Of a DNA stretch of 64,000 nt, positions 33,583 through 44,770 are shown in pieces. Numbering within the stretch: position 1 is the stretch's first letter; every line of letters begins with the position of its first letter. The stretch comes from Sanderia malayensis (taxonomy: Eukaryota > Cnidaria > Scyphozoa > Semaeostomeae > Pelagiidae): NCBI GenBank assembly GCA_013076295.1, contig RQOL01000660.1, forward strand, positions 7,034,896 through 7,098,895, given 5' to 3'. The notes beneath the pieces were generated by a model. That model saw only the letters and a list, made by a program, of their open reading frames with translations. It had not been told where the DNA came from and made no database searches. Position numbers and translations under genes: made by a program.

Positions 33583-33906
33583 TCAAAGGCAGATCCATTT
33601 CTCTTCATCAGGCTCGTCCATCGGGATTTTATATTCAGAGTCAGATATGTATATGTTACATTTGATATGAATCCATTTATTGCATTGGTCGCAGAAAACT
33701 GCTTTTGTGTTTACGCTTTTGTTGCAAATACCACAGGGGTAAGGTGCATTGTGATTAGCAGGTGCTAAACATTCTCTAATATTTCTCAAAATATCATCAT
33801 TTGGTCTCAATGTGGAGAGCATCTGGCAAAAACAAAAACAAAACCTGTAAATTACAAGGAAAAAAAAGGCGAACAGGGGTGGGTTTTCCGATGATAGGCT
33901 TGGCAT
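33583..33906 (-). CDS. PHD-finger segment of the LINE
   Basis: The 107-codon frame contains CGICNKSVNTKAVFCDQC, NKWIHIKC and a final WICL, matching C4-H-C3 PHD zinc ligand spacing apart from the last pair, which is cut by a stop. PHD fingers read histone H3 tails, so this may help choose target chromatin; that is inference. It sits between ORF1 and the endonuclease. Confidence 0.7.
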   Translation of the reverse strand: MPSLSSENPPLFAFFFLVIYRFCFCFCQMLSTLRPNDDILRNIRECLAPANHNAPYPCGICNKSVNTKAVFCDQCNKWIHIKCNIYISDSEYKIPMDEPDEEKWICL

Positions 33907-34110
33907 CAGGTTATTTTATTATCTGTGATCAATTGCTCTCATTACCGAATTGGTGAAAAGTGTGACAGAAATTTTACAGGTTATAACAAATGCAAGGCCG
34001 AAAGAAGCAGGGCACTCTATAAGTAGACAAAACAGCCCTCAGCTCTATGTATGACGCAACAGAAGTGTAAATTATTAAATCAACAATACCTTGATTTTAG
34101 TTCAAAAGGT

Positions 34111-34840
34111 TCAGAAAGACTCTTGCTTGGTATAAAACTTGTCAGTCTTACTTTTCTTCACCATCAATGTAGCTGGAAACTTTACATATCCATTGGATGT
34201 TGCTTTTTCAGCTAACAATTTCTTTCGTTCCAGCATTGCTGCATTTCTTCTTTTAGTAAGGTCGGGGGAGAACATTTGTTCGGCACGTATAATCATTTTG
34301 GGATGTTTTCTATTTTGCTCTCTAAAGTTTTTTCTTATTAGCTCACTGTCCTTTGAGGAGTAAAACTGATGAGTTTCCACGATGAGCTCTTTCCACCATA
34401 TCCTGAACATGGCCAGCATCCATGTGTAGTTGACGTGCAATTACTTCACATAGGGTTTTTTCAGTTTGGATCCAGGTTTTGTGAGGCTCTTCTTTTATCT
34501 CTTTGAATATGAGTGTTTATCTTAATGATCTATTTATCTGGTCATCCAATGATTCAAGCAAGGACTTGTTGTCTGCTTGTAGAGCGCACACATGAGCTTG
34601 TAGCTTGAGAATTGTGGCCTCATTTTTGGTGGCTTGAGAATCAGCCCTCGGAGCAACTTCCATGACAAGCTTTATGACCATTTTAATTTCTGTGAATTTC
34701 ACATTTATTTCCCTTAAAATGTCTTCCTTGTTGACTTTCAAAGCTGACTTCAGTTCATCCAGAATGACGATTGCGATTTGCGGCCCTCGCAAAACGATTT
34801 TAAAAAGCCCTTTGATGAAGGACAGAAAATTCAAGCGGCC
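34111..34840 (-). pseudogene. LINE ORF1-like protein (coiled coil and RNA-binding-type region)
   Basis: The frame 34834-34517 has a heptad-like stretch ending KLQAHVCALQADNKSLLESL. After a break at about 34517 the coding sense continues through ELIRKNFREQNRK and RRNAAMLERKKLLAEKA to 34111. A coiled coil followed by a basic domain is the usual ORF1 layout of non-LTR elements. It would package the element RNA. Confidence 0.65.
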
Positions 34841-34918
34841 ATCTTCAAGGACAACAGCCTTCGAAGAAAAAAAGTTTTGTTTTGCGAAAGAAAGTTTTGC
34901 CTTGGCACTTGTGGGCCA

Positions 34919-37215
34919 CCGATGTATTTCTACTTGTACAAAAATAAACTATTGTTTATGATTTCTGAGGAAGATCACATGGATGTTGCACATGAAAGAG
35001 AACAAGGAGAACAAATGCGCACTGCATTGAATCCAGAGCAATGAGTTGTTTACACAGCCATTATTCAAGCAATTGAGGCACAATCAGAACAAAACTGTAA
35101 TTTTCTCGACGGACCAGCTGGCACAGGGAAAACTTTTCTCCACAACACATTGGTTCGTAATCTCATGCATCTGGACACACAGTTCAGTGTATGGCTTGGT
35201 CAGGAATTGCAGCTGCACTGCTTATTGATGGCAGAACACAACATTCGCAATTCCAAACTCCAATACCATTAAAGCTTGAATCAACATGCAATGTCAAGAA
35301 ACAGAGCCGAAGAGCACAACTGTTGCATGAAACAACCCTGTTCACATGGGATGAAGCTTCAATGATACCAGCATTGGCATTACAAGCAGTTGACAGACTG
35401 CTTCGGGATATCACTTGAATTGACAAGCCATTTGGTGGCAAATTCATTTTACTTGGTGGTGATTTCAGACAGGTCTTACCTGTTGTTCCGAAAGCAGGAA
35501 GGGAGACAATCGTATGTCTTAGTCTTAAATCATATCAAATCAGTGATTTGTGGACACAGTTTCAACAACATCGCCTGCACACAAACATAAGAGCTATTCA
35601 AGATGAATCGTACAGAGAATTCTCAGAGTGGCTCCTAAGATTCGGCAACAAACAAAAACCACATGGTGCACTTGACAATATCACTTTACCACATCAAATA
35701 TGCACATCTTCGCAAGAGGAAATGCTCAATTCCATATATCCCCAGCCTAACACACCACAGTGGCGCCTGATGCTGGATCCGTTATTCATGTCAGAACATT
35801 GTTGTCTTACCCCAAAGAATGACTTTTCACACCAAATTAACAACATGATTTTGGAAAGACTACAAACTCCTGAAAGAACATACTACAGCACAGGCAGTCT
35901 GATAAAAGAGGATCCAGATGAGGAGGCGGCATATCCAATTGAATTTCTCAGCAATCTAACTACTAACGGAATGCCATTACACCGACTTAGACTCAAGGTA
36001 TAATTTTCTATATGTACTAATTATTATACATGAATTCCACACTTATTTTAAATTTTAATAATGGTCATTGAATGATACACATCGTAATCTCGAATTTTCC
36101 TTATTTAAGCCTGGTACTCACTCGAGGTTTATCCCGAGTACCCCGATTACGATTACCTCGATTGAATTCCGAGACAGCAGGGGGCTTAAACTAAGACATG
36201 TACTCACATGTTGCAATTCTTTTTAATCGTGATGAGAAAATGGCCGTTCATAGAAATAAAAAACTTCTTGCGATGATGACTACTGCTTACATCTTACGAA
36301 AACGAAGACAGAGACGAAAAAAAGAGAAGGCACTAAAACGACGAAATTGAAGGTTCTGGGTTAGGGAAATATTCAGAAACAAGGCCTCAAGCGAATATCA
36401 TGGGATTGTTCAAGAAATACACGGGAATTGTCTCAGGGCTTCAGACAATTTTTCATCAAATTGCAGATTTTCTGTTTCCATTTTTAAACAATAAAATTGC
36501 GAATCGATAAAATTTACTTTGCATTACTGTACGATTACATGTACAATTTTGTTTTGAAAAACGGAAATGACAATAAATTCTCACGATTTCCTATGAAAAT
36601 TCCTTAAATTATTTAGAACAATGGAATTGACAGCAGCGGATCATGATTACCCCGAAATAATATCAAAAAGTTTTGATATCATTTCGGGGTAATCGCGCGC
36701 AGTTTTATCACGAATACAGTTCAAAACACGATTACAGTAAGTGTCCTCATTATGGATTACCACGATTACAGCTAATTGTAATCGGGGTACTTGGGATAAA
36801 CCTCCAGTGAGTACCAGGCTTTAAGGTTGGTGCAAAAATCATTCTTCTGAGGAATCTAAATCCAAAGAAAGGTATTTGCAATGGCACTAGACTCATTGTA
36901 TGCCATCTCTGATGTAAAGTGCTCACAGCAGAGATCATCACAAAGGGACACAGAGGACAGCAGGTCATGATTCCCCGAATAAAAATGTCAACACAAGACA
37001 TTGAGATGCCGTTCAACATCAAACAACAGCAATTTCCAGTCACACTAGCAAACAGCGTTTCTATCAACAAGGCACAGGGACAATCCCTGAGGTATATTGG
37101 TTTGTATTTACCTGAGCCCGTCTTCACATATGGTCAGTTGTATGTGGCCATGTCCAGAGCAACATCATTTGACGGGCTCAAAGTATTCCTTCCAGAGGAA
37201 ACACACAGGAAGACA
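34919..37215 (+). pseudogene. Helitron-type Pif1-like helicase, copy B (broken, MITE in intron)
   Basis: This has better preserved motifs than copy A: Walker A in FLDGPAGTGKTFLHN (about 35100-35145), motif II TWDEASMIPALALQ, GGDFRQVLPVV (near 35455, frame-shifted after it), an exon with DESYREFSEWLLRFGN to LRLKV at 35999, an intron from GTATAA to about 36824, then LLRNLNPKKG, SINKAQGQSLRYIGLYL and motif VI VAMSRATSFDG. Frame breaks near 35160, 35419 and 35500 and stops disable it. The part upstream of 34919 that exists in copy A is absent. Confidence 0.88.
36108..36820. mobile_element. PIF/Harbinger-derived MITE (713 bp) in the helicase intron
   Basis: Inverted ends AGCCTGGTACTCACT...CCCGATTAC and the reverse complement at 36820, with TTA duplications at 36105-36107 and 36821-36823. 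Copy A shows the empty site (gatttaaggttgg, about 2738). The interior still encodes WVREIFRNKASSEYHGI, the start of a Harbinger transposase, so it is an internally deleted Harbinger element. Confidence 0.9.
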
Positions 37216-37675
37216 AAAATATTATTTTCCAAGAAGTTCTGTAAAGGTCTTCACAAACCTTTGAGCAAAAATTGCGTTGCTCACAGAGGGTGTCAGTCTA
37301 CCAAAATGCACATACACAAAATACGGGGCTCAGATTGTGGTTCTAGTGGATCGGTATTGCACTACAGTGTGATGTTCCCTGTTGTGATATCAGCACAACA
37401 CTCAGAAAGCAAAGCCATAAGAAGCCTTGAACATTGCTGATTTGCCAGGCCATTCCAGTCAATAAAATCTGCCAAGAACGATCCGGACACTTTCACAACA
37501 CTCCAGTATCCAGGCGTTTTCGCCAGCAGCAACAACACAATCTTGGTCCTCGGTAGCACCCGTATCAGAAGAAGTATGATTTGCCATCCTCTCTGATATT
37601 GCCTATGGGAGTATGGCTTTCCTTTTCTGTGTGAAAACTGCAATCTCTCCATTAACCATAGTTGCTTTAACAATA
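37216..37675 (+). pseudogene. C-terminal extension after helicase, copy B
   Basis: It is colinear with copy A 3191-3604 and copy C 55895-56353. It reads HRKTK then CKGLHKPLSKNC, RGSDCGSSGSVLHYS and SLEHC to a stop at 37440, after which the homology continues. The domain is not recognised. Confidence 0.5.
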
Positions 37676-40669
37676 ATTAGCATTGGCTTACCCTCCTCTC
37701 ATCTCCTTATTTATTATAACAATATAGCTGACCCTTTAATATGTAATGTCCAAATTTAAATTGCAGTTTTCATGAACAAGGAAACCACGAACATAGGCTA
37801 CCCCTTGAAGTTGGTTTTCGAGCTTTAAACTAATGTAACCGGCAATCTTCCTTTTTTATTACGACCAAACGTAATGGTGAGAACGCACAAAGCATCCAGA
37901 GAACAGACGCAATTTCAAATTCAATTTCAAATTCAAATTCATTGTTTAATTTCAAATTCTGACAGACAGACTTGTTGATGAATCGATTAAACTTGCAGGA
38001 AACCGCAGGAAAAAATGCAGGAAACTGAAAAAAAACGCAAACATTATGGAAATCAATGGTCATCCAGTACTAATATTTCCTATTTCACGATCGCTCTGCG
38101 CTAAGGGTCCATTAATCAATAGTCGTGATTCATTTGTTCCAAGGGTCCAGCAAGGAATGCTCAAAGCAGGACTGTCCACAATTAGTCCCACCAATAGTAA
38201 ACAAAGGCAACCATGAACACGTGAACAGAAACAGAAACAGGCACTCTGTGGCATTCGTGCCACGCGAGTGCGAATTTGAAATTGAACAATGCCGAACACT
38301 CCATATTATGAATGAAGACATCAATACAATCTTCAGATCCGACAAATTATCTCGCATTGATGTTCAATATCGACTTATAAAACATGAACGTTAAATGGAC
38401 ATTAGAAGTTTGCATACATTTTTATTCATGCAACTTAAAGCTCGTGTTTTCCTTTATGACATTGTATGCCAAACGTTTTTTATAGTTGTGTGTAGCACAT
38501 AGTTGAAACTATCATGAATGAAACTTACTTTATTACCAGTTATGTACTAATAAATTATATACAAAAACAATGCAGGATTAATGTGCTCTCTGTTCAAATT
38601 TATTGAGCTTCATCAATATCCATTTTTAATAAGATGCATTTCTGCTGTCCTTTTTTGCCAATAATAGCCCTTTATCCTCCATTAAAACGAGGTAATTATA
38701 TTGCATTCAAAAAAATTTGGCCTCTTTTCCATCAATAGCCACAGCTAACTTTTAAAATAAGAATTTGAAACAGGTTGGCTTGGCATCACAAAAAAATCAT
38801 CAAACAGGACAACTTGGTTGGTAATTTTTACAAAGCACAGTTGGTGAACTATTTCCAAATTTACAGGGGATATTTTCAATGTATCTTGCAGGTAACACAC
38901 TTAGATCTTATTCTTAACTCATTGCAAATTAAATTTCATCAAGTTGTTAAACCAGCTTAATTTGGTGAGGGCATGCTAACTTCAATGATTGCAACGAAAT
39001 CAAAAATTTTGATTAGTTATTTAATACATTTATAAATTACTTGCTTCGAAAATAGATGTTTCATGCCCTGACTACATGTGCCTGCCAGTGCTAGCTGGTT
39101 TTAAAATCATACTTAAAATAAGAATTTACCAATTTATTGATTCCTTTTGTTCATTGCCTCCATGTATGTGTCACAAGAAAAATATATCGACATCCTCATT
39201 AAACTATTGTTATTTTTAATACTGATGATGGGTGAAGCATTCATAGACCAGTGGAAAGATGATTTTCACTCAGTTCGCATTTCAAACATCTTTTTTCATC
39301 TAATCCACAAGGGCTATTGATGAATATGGCTGCACAGCTATCATGTTGTCCTGTTATCCTATAACTGTCATATGGTCATTTAATCAATTATTAATTCTTC
39401 CTTTTTAACTCACAGTTTTCCAGAAAATGGAAAATGTGAGATTACCAAATCGTCTTGGCTGAAACAATAGCGCGTCGGTCTCTTTCATGTTGGACCCACA
39501 TGCCCTTGCGACTTGAGACCCACAGGCCTTTGTTGTCCAATGTTTTCAATGTGGCAATCAGTTGCCACATTCAAAATGTTGTCGTTTCATTTTATATTAA
39601 TTGTTGTTATATCTCTGTGCATAGAGGGACATGAAGCGTTGATTACATTTTGCTTGTTTTCCTGAAAAAAGGATTTATCTGAATCAATATTTTAATGATT
39701 TATTGCAGAGACAGATTGAGGGTTAGTCAACCTGGTTGGCCTATTGCTTGGGCCTAGCTAGCTACTACATGTACTTGTACCTGCAGAACCTTCACTGGCT
39801 ATTATATATTTTTTTTAATTTTGTTTTTGTTTTGCTTGTAAAGTTAGGCTGTTTTATTTATCTGACTAGGCTGGCCGGTGAATCCTCCAAGTGAATAAAC
39901 AAATGAACGATTAGATTTGTGTTGCTTGTTGCTTCTCTGCTCGCTCTTAAAGGCTCGACAGTACTGTATATAAAGGTATTTTTCACAACCAGGCTTTGTG
40001 TGTTGTAGCCTTTTTGTAACTTTGATTACTGTTATTTTAATATCGCTGGTAATGTGTTAGCTTTTTGCATTAAATCAAGTCATGTATGCTGCAGGGAAAC
40101 AATTTCTAATTTCTGCTCACACCGCGATTAATCCATTATCGCAATCGAGTTTCACCACAGCAATTTGCTCACAACTTTCTACCAGTAACAAAATCCTATC
40201 AATGTCTCCCAATCTCCCAACTTGGCAACAAGGGCACTTTGCAAACTGTGAGTTTGCCAAGAGGGCACTTTGATTTCCTAGATGATTCTTAGTGAAACAA
40301 ATACTTAAGTGAATAATTGAAGCTGTCAATATCACTAATACTTGCTATTCTGGGACACTGTTAAAATAACAATGTATTACTTTTATCCTTGGGAGACAAC
40401 TGCAATAATTGCGCAAAGTCAATACTTATCCGTAATGCCATATGTATATTAGTAAAATTTAAGTTCTTTGCTCTGCTAATCATATGAAGGAACACACAAT
40501 ACACTGCACCTCAAAGGTAAATGAAGAACAATATTGTGTGCAAAAATGATGATGATGATAGTATTCTTCCGTGTCAAGTTTCTCATCCCCTTTCTATGAA
40601 ACAACTTCTGTAAGCAAGAAAAAGGGTTAGTGGATTAAACAGCTGCAAATAGTATTTCCTGACAAATCA
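37676..40669. repeat. Non-coding middle of duplicated module, copy B
   Basis: It matches 3605-6233 and 11156-11513 of copy A. It lacks both the SINE (empty site at about 39231) and the LINE (empty site at about 40313). A local run of AATTCAAATTC at 37914-37955 is expanded relative to copy A. Confidence 0.8.
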
Positions 40670-42066
40670 ATGGAGTTGGTTGAGGACAATGTTTTATCAT
40701 CACAGACCATGGACAATGCTGCTGAACGCTTTTGCGAGTCGAAAGTCCAAGCAACACAGCCTAGCTTTAAAAATATTTATGACATCCTGCACAGTCTAGA
40801 GAAATCTATTAGTGTTCATGATAACACAATTACAGTGGACAGAGAGGAAATATGGAGGGGTGCATTGGGCTTTTACAATAAGGCCCTGATGTACAAAACC
40901 AGGCTATTGAAAGAGCTCTGTTTAATTTTTGAAAGTGAAAATGGATTAGATGCTGGTGCTGTAAAGACTGAATTTTTTGAAATGCTGTTGAAAGAGGTGC
41001 ATATGAGACTGTTTGAGGGTACTGACGGTGCAAAATTCCTGTAAGAGACAGTTCCAGGAGCTGCCTTTTAAGGCTTGCTGGTATTGCAATATCAAACTCA
41101 ATAATTCAATGTGGTCCTGGTTTTGGTGCACTTACACCTGCTTTGTATCACTACATTCCTGGGGCTGATGCTGATTTGGTTTGCACACACTTGAAAAAGG
41201 AGGATATACCACAGAATGCAAGTTAATTTTGCTTCAAATGTGAGAAAAATATGAATGATACTGCATGAGTAACTATAATACTTTTTCCTAACCATGGCAT
41301 GTATAATTACATTTGCCTAAACCATGGCATGTACTAAATTCTATGTTGTGTTTCAGGAACAGCCCTTCTTCAAGAACTTTTGGAAAAACTGGCACAAAAG
41401 TCAGTCATTTGATTGATATCAAGATTTGAACATCTCTTTTCTTGTCACTTCACAGCAGAGATTCTCGAGGTAAGTTGTGTTCATCTTCTACTGAACCCTT
41501 CAAGATTTCTACTAATGCTTGTAAAGTTTATCGGCCTAAGCATAAACAATTGATAGACTGTTTGCTTTCACTTCAGTTGAATGGTTTTATCAATTAGAAA
41601 TTGTGTTATTTAACAAGTTAGTTTTCCTTCTACTTTGTAACCCTGCCATTTTTACAATTTCTCAGTAAGTTGCTTTTATCTACAATGAATTTTATTTAAT
41701 TAATGAAATTTGCTGCTTCATTCTAGAAATATCAAGAAATTACCAATCAAATATGGAGTGAGCATCCTTCCTTTTAAAGGGTGTCTTCGTTTCCTAAAAC
41801 TCATTTGCTTTGAATTCCTCCTCGACATTACTCAAACTATAATTTACTCTCTTAGATTTGCATATCATCTTCAGAGGAAGACAACGTCTTCAATTTTATT
41901 CAAAGGCAGAGGAGAAGTAAGTTTAGCGATAATTTTTATATCAAGACATGAACTGACATTTTATAGTTTCGAATTAAATTGTCTTCTTTCCTACAGTAAG
42001 ACCTACTACAACACCTAGAGGTGGTGCGATTTTTGGCATTGGGGATGAGGTTGACAGAGACTAACC
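40670..42066 (+). pseudogene. HECT E3 ubiquitin-ligase-like gene, copy B
   Basis: It has the same exon layout as copy A. The first exon stays open longer (40670-41044), through ELCLIFESENGLDAGAVKTEF, FEMLLKEVHMRLFEGTDGAKFL, to the shared TAAGAG break. GPGFGALTPALYHY-type N-lobe sequence follows in another frame. An exon at about 41726-41860 has LICFEFLL at the catalytic-cysteine position, and the last exon ends RGGAIFGIGDEVDRD at 42063. The shared TAAGAG lesion suggests it was already broken, or is an unrecognised splice site, before duplication. Confidence 0.7.
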
Positions 42067-42253
42067 CATTGTACGTGAGGTTGAAAGGGGGATGAGCGTA
42101 ATCAAATGCAGCGCACGAAGTGCACCAACCACAAGCGAGCACAGCGAGTATGTATGTATGTAGGTATGTATGTAGGTATGTATGTATGTATGTATGTAAG
42201 CTTTTTTAACTCGACGGGCTGGGTGAACGAGCGAAGCAAGTGATGACGCCTAG
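42067..42253. repeat. Short repeat, (TATG)n and candidate Helitron 3' end
   Basis: One tandem unit with gagcacagcgag, then about 14 TATG/TAGG units. Next comes gggctgggtgaacgagcgaagcaagtgatgacgCCTAGT. CTAG followed by T is the Helitron 3' end rule (CTRR/T), and the same bases lie at 25575-25579 in copy A. However, similarity between copies continues past this point, so the end is only a candidate. Confidence 0.45.
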
Positions 42254-42338
42254 TTATTGTTTAATATTCTTCTCCATAATGTATATTAAACACGACTTTA
42301 TTATAATGATGATATTTGCCTGTAAACAAATACTTGCT

Positions 42339-42930
42339 TCATGCCAGCCAGTCTTCCGATGTCAAGGCCAGCCCTTCCAATCTCTCTTCTGCAGAAGCCG
42401 CTTCTCCACGAGCTAGAATTGTGTCGTAGCCATGCTTGGTTGTCAGACCATCTCCTCCACAAAGTATCTTCTTGATGCTACCATTTACAATTGGACAATA
42501 TTTCTGATAGGTTTCGAATGTACTGATCATATCTTCAGTATACATTTCATTCTTGTATATTAGTCCAAGGGGCACCTACACAATGTGAGCACAACTCTAT
42601 TACACTCAATAAGGTGTATACCTACATCTTATGTTCCATAAAACTGGTTTTGTTATTTTTACTCACAAAATTGGATTGTATTTCCATTTCTTCTTCATAT
42701 TTGTGCACAATAAGTTTGATTAAAAGATGACTGTAGTTTTCTCGAAAATATTTCATTTGCTGGCACAGTATTCTTTTCACAAGCTCTTGCGAGGTTGCTT
42801 GAAGCTGACCACACTCACCGCTAGTCATGATCCACAAACTCAGCTTAGCTCTAGACAGCGTATAATCTGACTCAGTATCATCCATGTGTTCTACATTAGC
42901 CCAATCTTGAATTGCTATTCCATGAACCAT
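42339..42930 (-). pseudogene. DUF6589-like gene, module copy B
   Basis: Two exons, as in copy A. It starts MVHGIAIQDWANVEHMDD, with ECGQLQATSQELVKR. The second exon has VPLGLIYKNEMYTED, CGGDGLTTKHGYDTIL and EERLEGLALTSEDW. Only a few substitutions separate it from copy A, all keeping the two frames open, which is notable beside the decayed neighbours. Confidence 0.6.
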
Positions 42931-43107
42931 GTCAAATCTTTCGTTGGTGTTATTCTACGTCTTCGTCCTCTATTTGAAGGCTATTTGAAAACCCGGCGCC
43001 ATGATTTCAGCTTGATAAGATACGTTGTCTCTGTGTTCCGGCTATAAAATATGCAGATGCATTGCATGAATATGGCAACTCATTTAGTTTAACAACTTTT
43101 TTGCAGG

Positions 43108-43493
43108 AGAAATGATTTCAAACCAAATTATAAGCGACTCGGTGAAATGCGCTCTTTCCTGCAAAAACGATGTGCGCTTTGTTGCACTTACTGCTACTGC
43201 CACTGAAGAAATAAAAAAAATTGATTGGGAGTAGTTTGCATATTTCAGCGCCAAGTATTGTTCTTCTTCCGATGGAAAGGCGAAATGTTTATTATGACTT
43301 AAATGCAAATCAGGAGATCAATCCTTTTTCAATTGGTACATTTCGCATTTGAAATAGAGAAAAGAAAAGGCAATGAGAGCAATTTTTATTGCAGAAACGT
43401 GAAGATTGTCACATCTATTTACGATACTTGATATATTTCTCTTGGAGCAGATCAATTTGTAGATCAGGAGGTAGCTTTAAACAAACGCTTAAA
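43108..43493 (+). pseudogene. RecQ-like helicase fragment, module copy B, part 1
   Basis: FKPNYKRLGEMRSFLQK, then VRFVALTATATEEI in the next frame. An extra A at about 43215 (run of eight As) adds a second break. It ends at the TIR element at 43496 and resumes at 44150. Confidence 0.75.
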
Positions 43494-43495
43494 TA

Positions 43496-44133
43496 AAGTG
43501 CCCCTACGGCTTTTTTCTATTAGCTAAAAGTATGGAATCAAATGCGCTGATTCTGGTACCGTTTATATTTTTTGATCTGATGAGTAGTTGTTGAGTTACG
43601 AGAGATTGCGTTCACCTTTTTGTGTCCCACTTTTAGGACTCGGTCGATCCCACTATGACATCATAGTGGGAACCCTGGAGTCAGTGGCAGTGGGCGTAGG
43701 CCTACATTCAGTATAATAGATAATATTGTTTGTGGTTTGTCTACAATAGGGGACAAAAGTCCTGGGACACCCAGGATTTTAGCAAGTTTTACACGCATAC
43801 TTCATCCCCCTCCCTTAGCAATGTTCTTTGTAGAGGCAGTGTTTTTCAATATCGCCGAAATTCTTTTGGGCCAACGACGAGAAAGGACTGATGCACAAGA
43901 CAACATTGTTTTGGGGGGAGTGGGGTGCCGCATTCTGCTCACAGAGAACAGAGTGTGCAGAAGCACATCATTATGGGATGAGCATGAGCATGATATGAGC
44001 ATGATGAAACATGAACACTTCTACCTGTTATAACTCGTAAACTACGCGTCTGATTTAAAAATTATTTTCAGATCTGAAGTCAGCGTACTGAGTTTTATTG
44101 AATTCACAAATAAAAAAAGCTGTAGGGGCACTT
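43496..44133. mobile_element. TIR element AAGTGCCCCTACGG (638 bp) inside the RecQ fragment
   Basis: Inverted ends AAGTGCCCCTACGGCTTTTTT and AAAAAAGCTGTAGGGGCACTT, flanked by TA (43494-43495 and 44134-44135). The interior carries the palindrome TCCCACTATGA/TCATAGTGGGA (43648-43671) and a nested MITE at 43743-43979. There is no gene. The TA duplication fits a Tc1/mariner-type mobiliser. Confidence 0.8.
43743..43979. mobile_element. MITE with GTCCTGGGACACC-type ends, copy 3 (reverse, truncated)
   Basis: It begins ACAATAGGGGACAAAAGTCC and runs in the opposite sense to copies 1 and 2, ending at cattatgggat without the final terminal repeat. It is inserted in the 638-bp element. Confidence 0.7.
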
Positions 44134-44149
44134 TAATTGCAATTTTCCA

Positions 44150-44770
44150 TCTTGCAACTGTCTTGGAGTTTTGGAAGAGTTTAACAAGCGTAGTTCAGTA
44201 ATCAGAGTTGTTGTGGCTACCTCTTCGTTTGAAATGGGTTTAAGTTTCCCTGATGTGTCTATTGTTGTTAATGTAAGCGCTCCACAAAGCTTAGAATTGT
44301 TTGTTCAACAGAGTAGTCACGTTGGGCACAGTATTGAACAAAGCTATTCTGTCTTGATTTGGCAACGTTCATTAGCCAAGAAAGCAATGAGCGACAATAT
44401 GAAAAATATGCATTGTCTACATCTATCTGTCATAGAGTATTGATAAAGGAACATTTCGAGTTGAAAGGGACAAAAAGATTTTTGTTTTGAATCGTCATTT
44501 CATAATCTTACAGGTTGTCGATGTTGTGATATTTGTAAGATTAGTTGTAATTGTGGGTCTTGTATTGTGGTTCCTTGGAAGGTATCTGATTATAGGGAAA
44601 TAAATGTTCGAATGGACATAGACGAAGAGATAAACATGATGCTGGATGATGAGAAAAAAATTACGTGCTAATTTAGAAGAGTATAGAGATGGTGTTTTTA
44701 ATGTTGATAATCATTTACATGAGGTGTCAAGTAATAAATGGAAAATTTTAATTGAACAAATAATGCTATG
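44150..44770 (+). pseudogene. RecQ-like helicase fragment, part 2
   Basis: The frame 44171-44443 has SSVIRVVVATSSFEMGLSFPD (motif V) and VNVSAPQSLELFVQQS, then the motif VI region reading SHVGHSIEQSYSVLIW, where the family has GRxGRxG. The key arginines are His here, so ATPase activity would be lost even without the breaks. After a stop, CRCCDICK and a Cys-containing stretch (about 44515-44580) resemble the RecQ zinc-binding region. Confidence 0.78.

Larger units (their letters stand above)
29485..34860 (-). mobile_element. Long CR1/L2-type LINE with PHD finger
   Basis: The minus-strand order is ORF1 with coiled coil, PHD finger, APE-type endonuclease, reverse transcriptase and 3' UTR ending near TTATTCATTCATCAATCAATCC. 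This is near full length. Frameshifts occur in each part. The 3' UTR contains a later 629-bp MITE. The clade is inferred from the APE endonuclease, the PHD-type finger and the short-repeat 3' tail. Confidence 0.85.
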
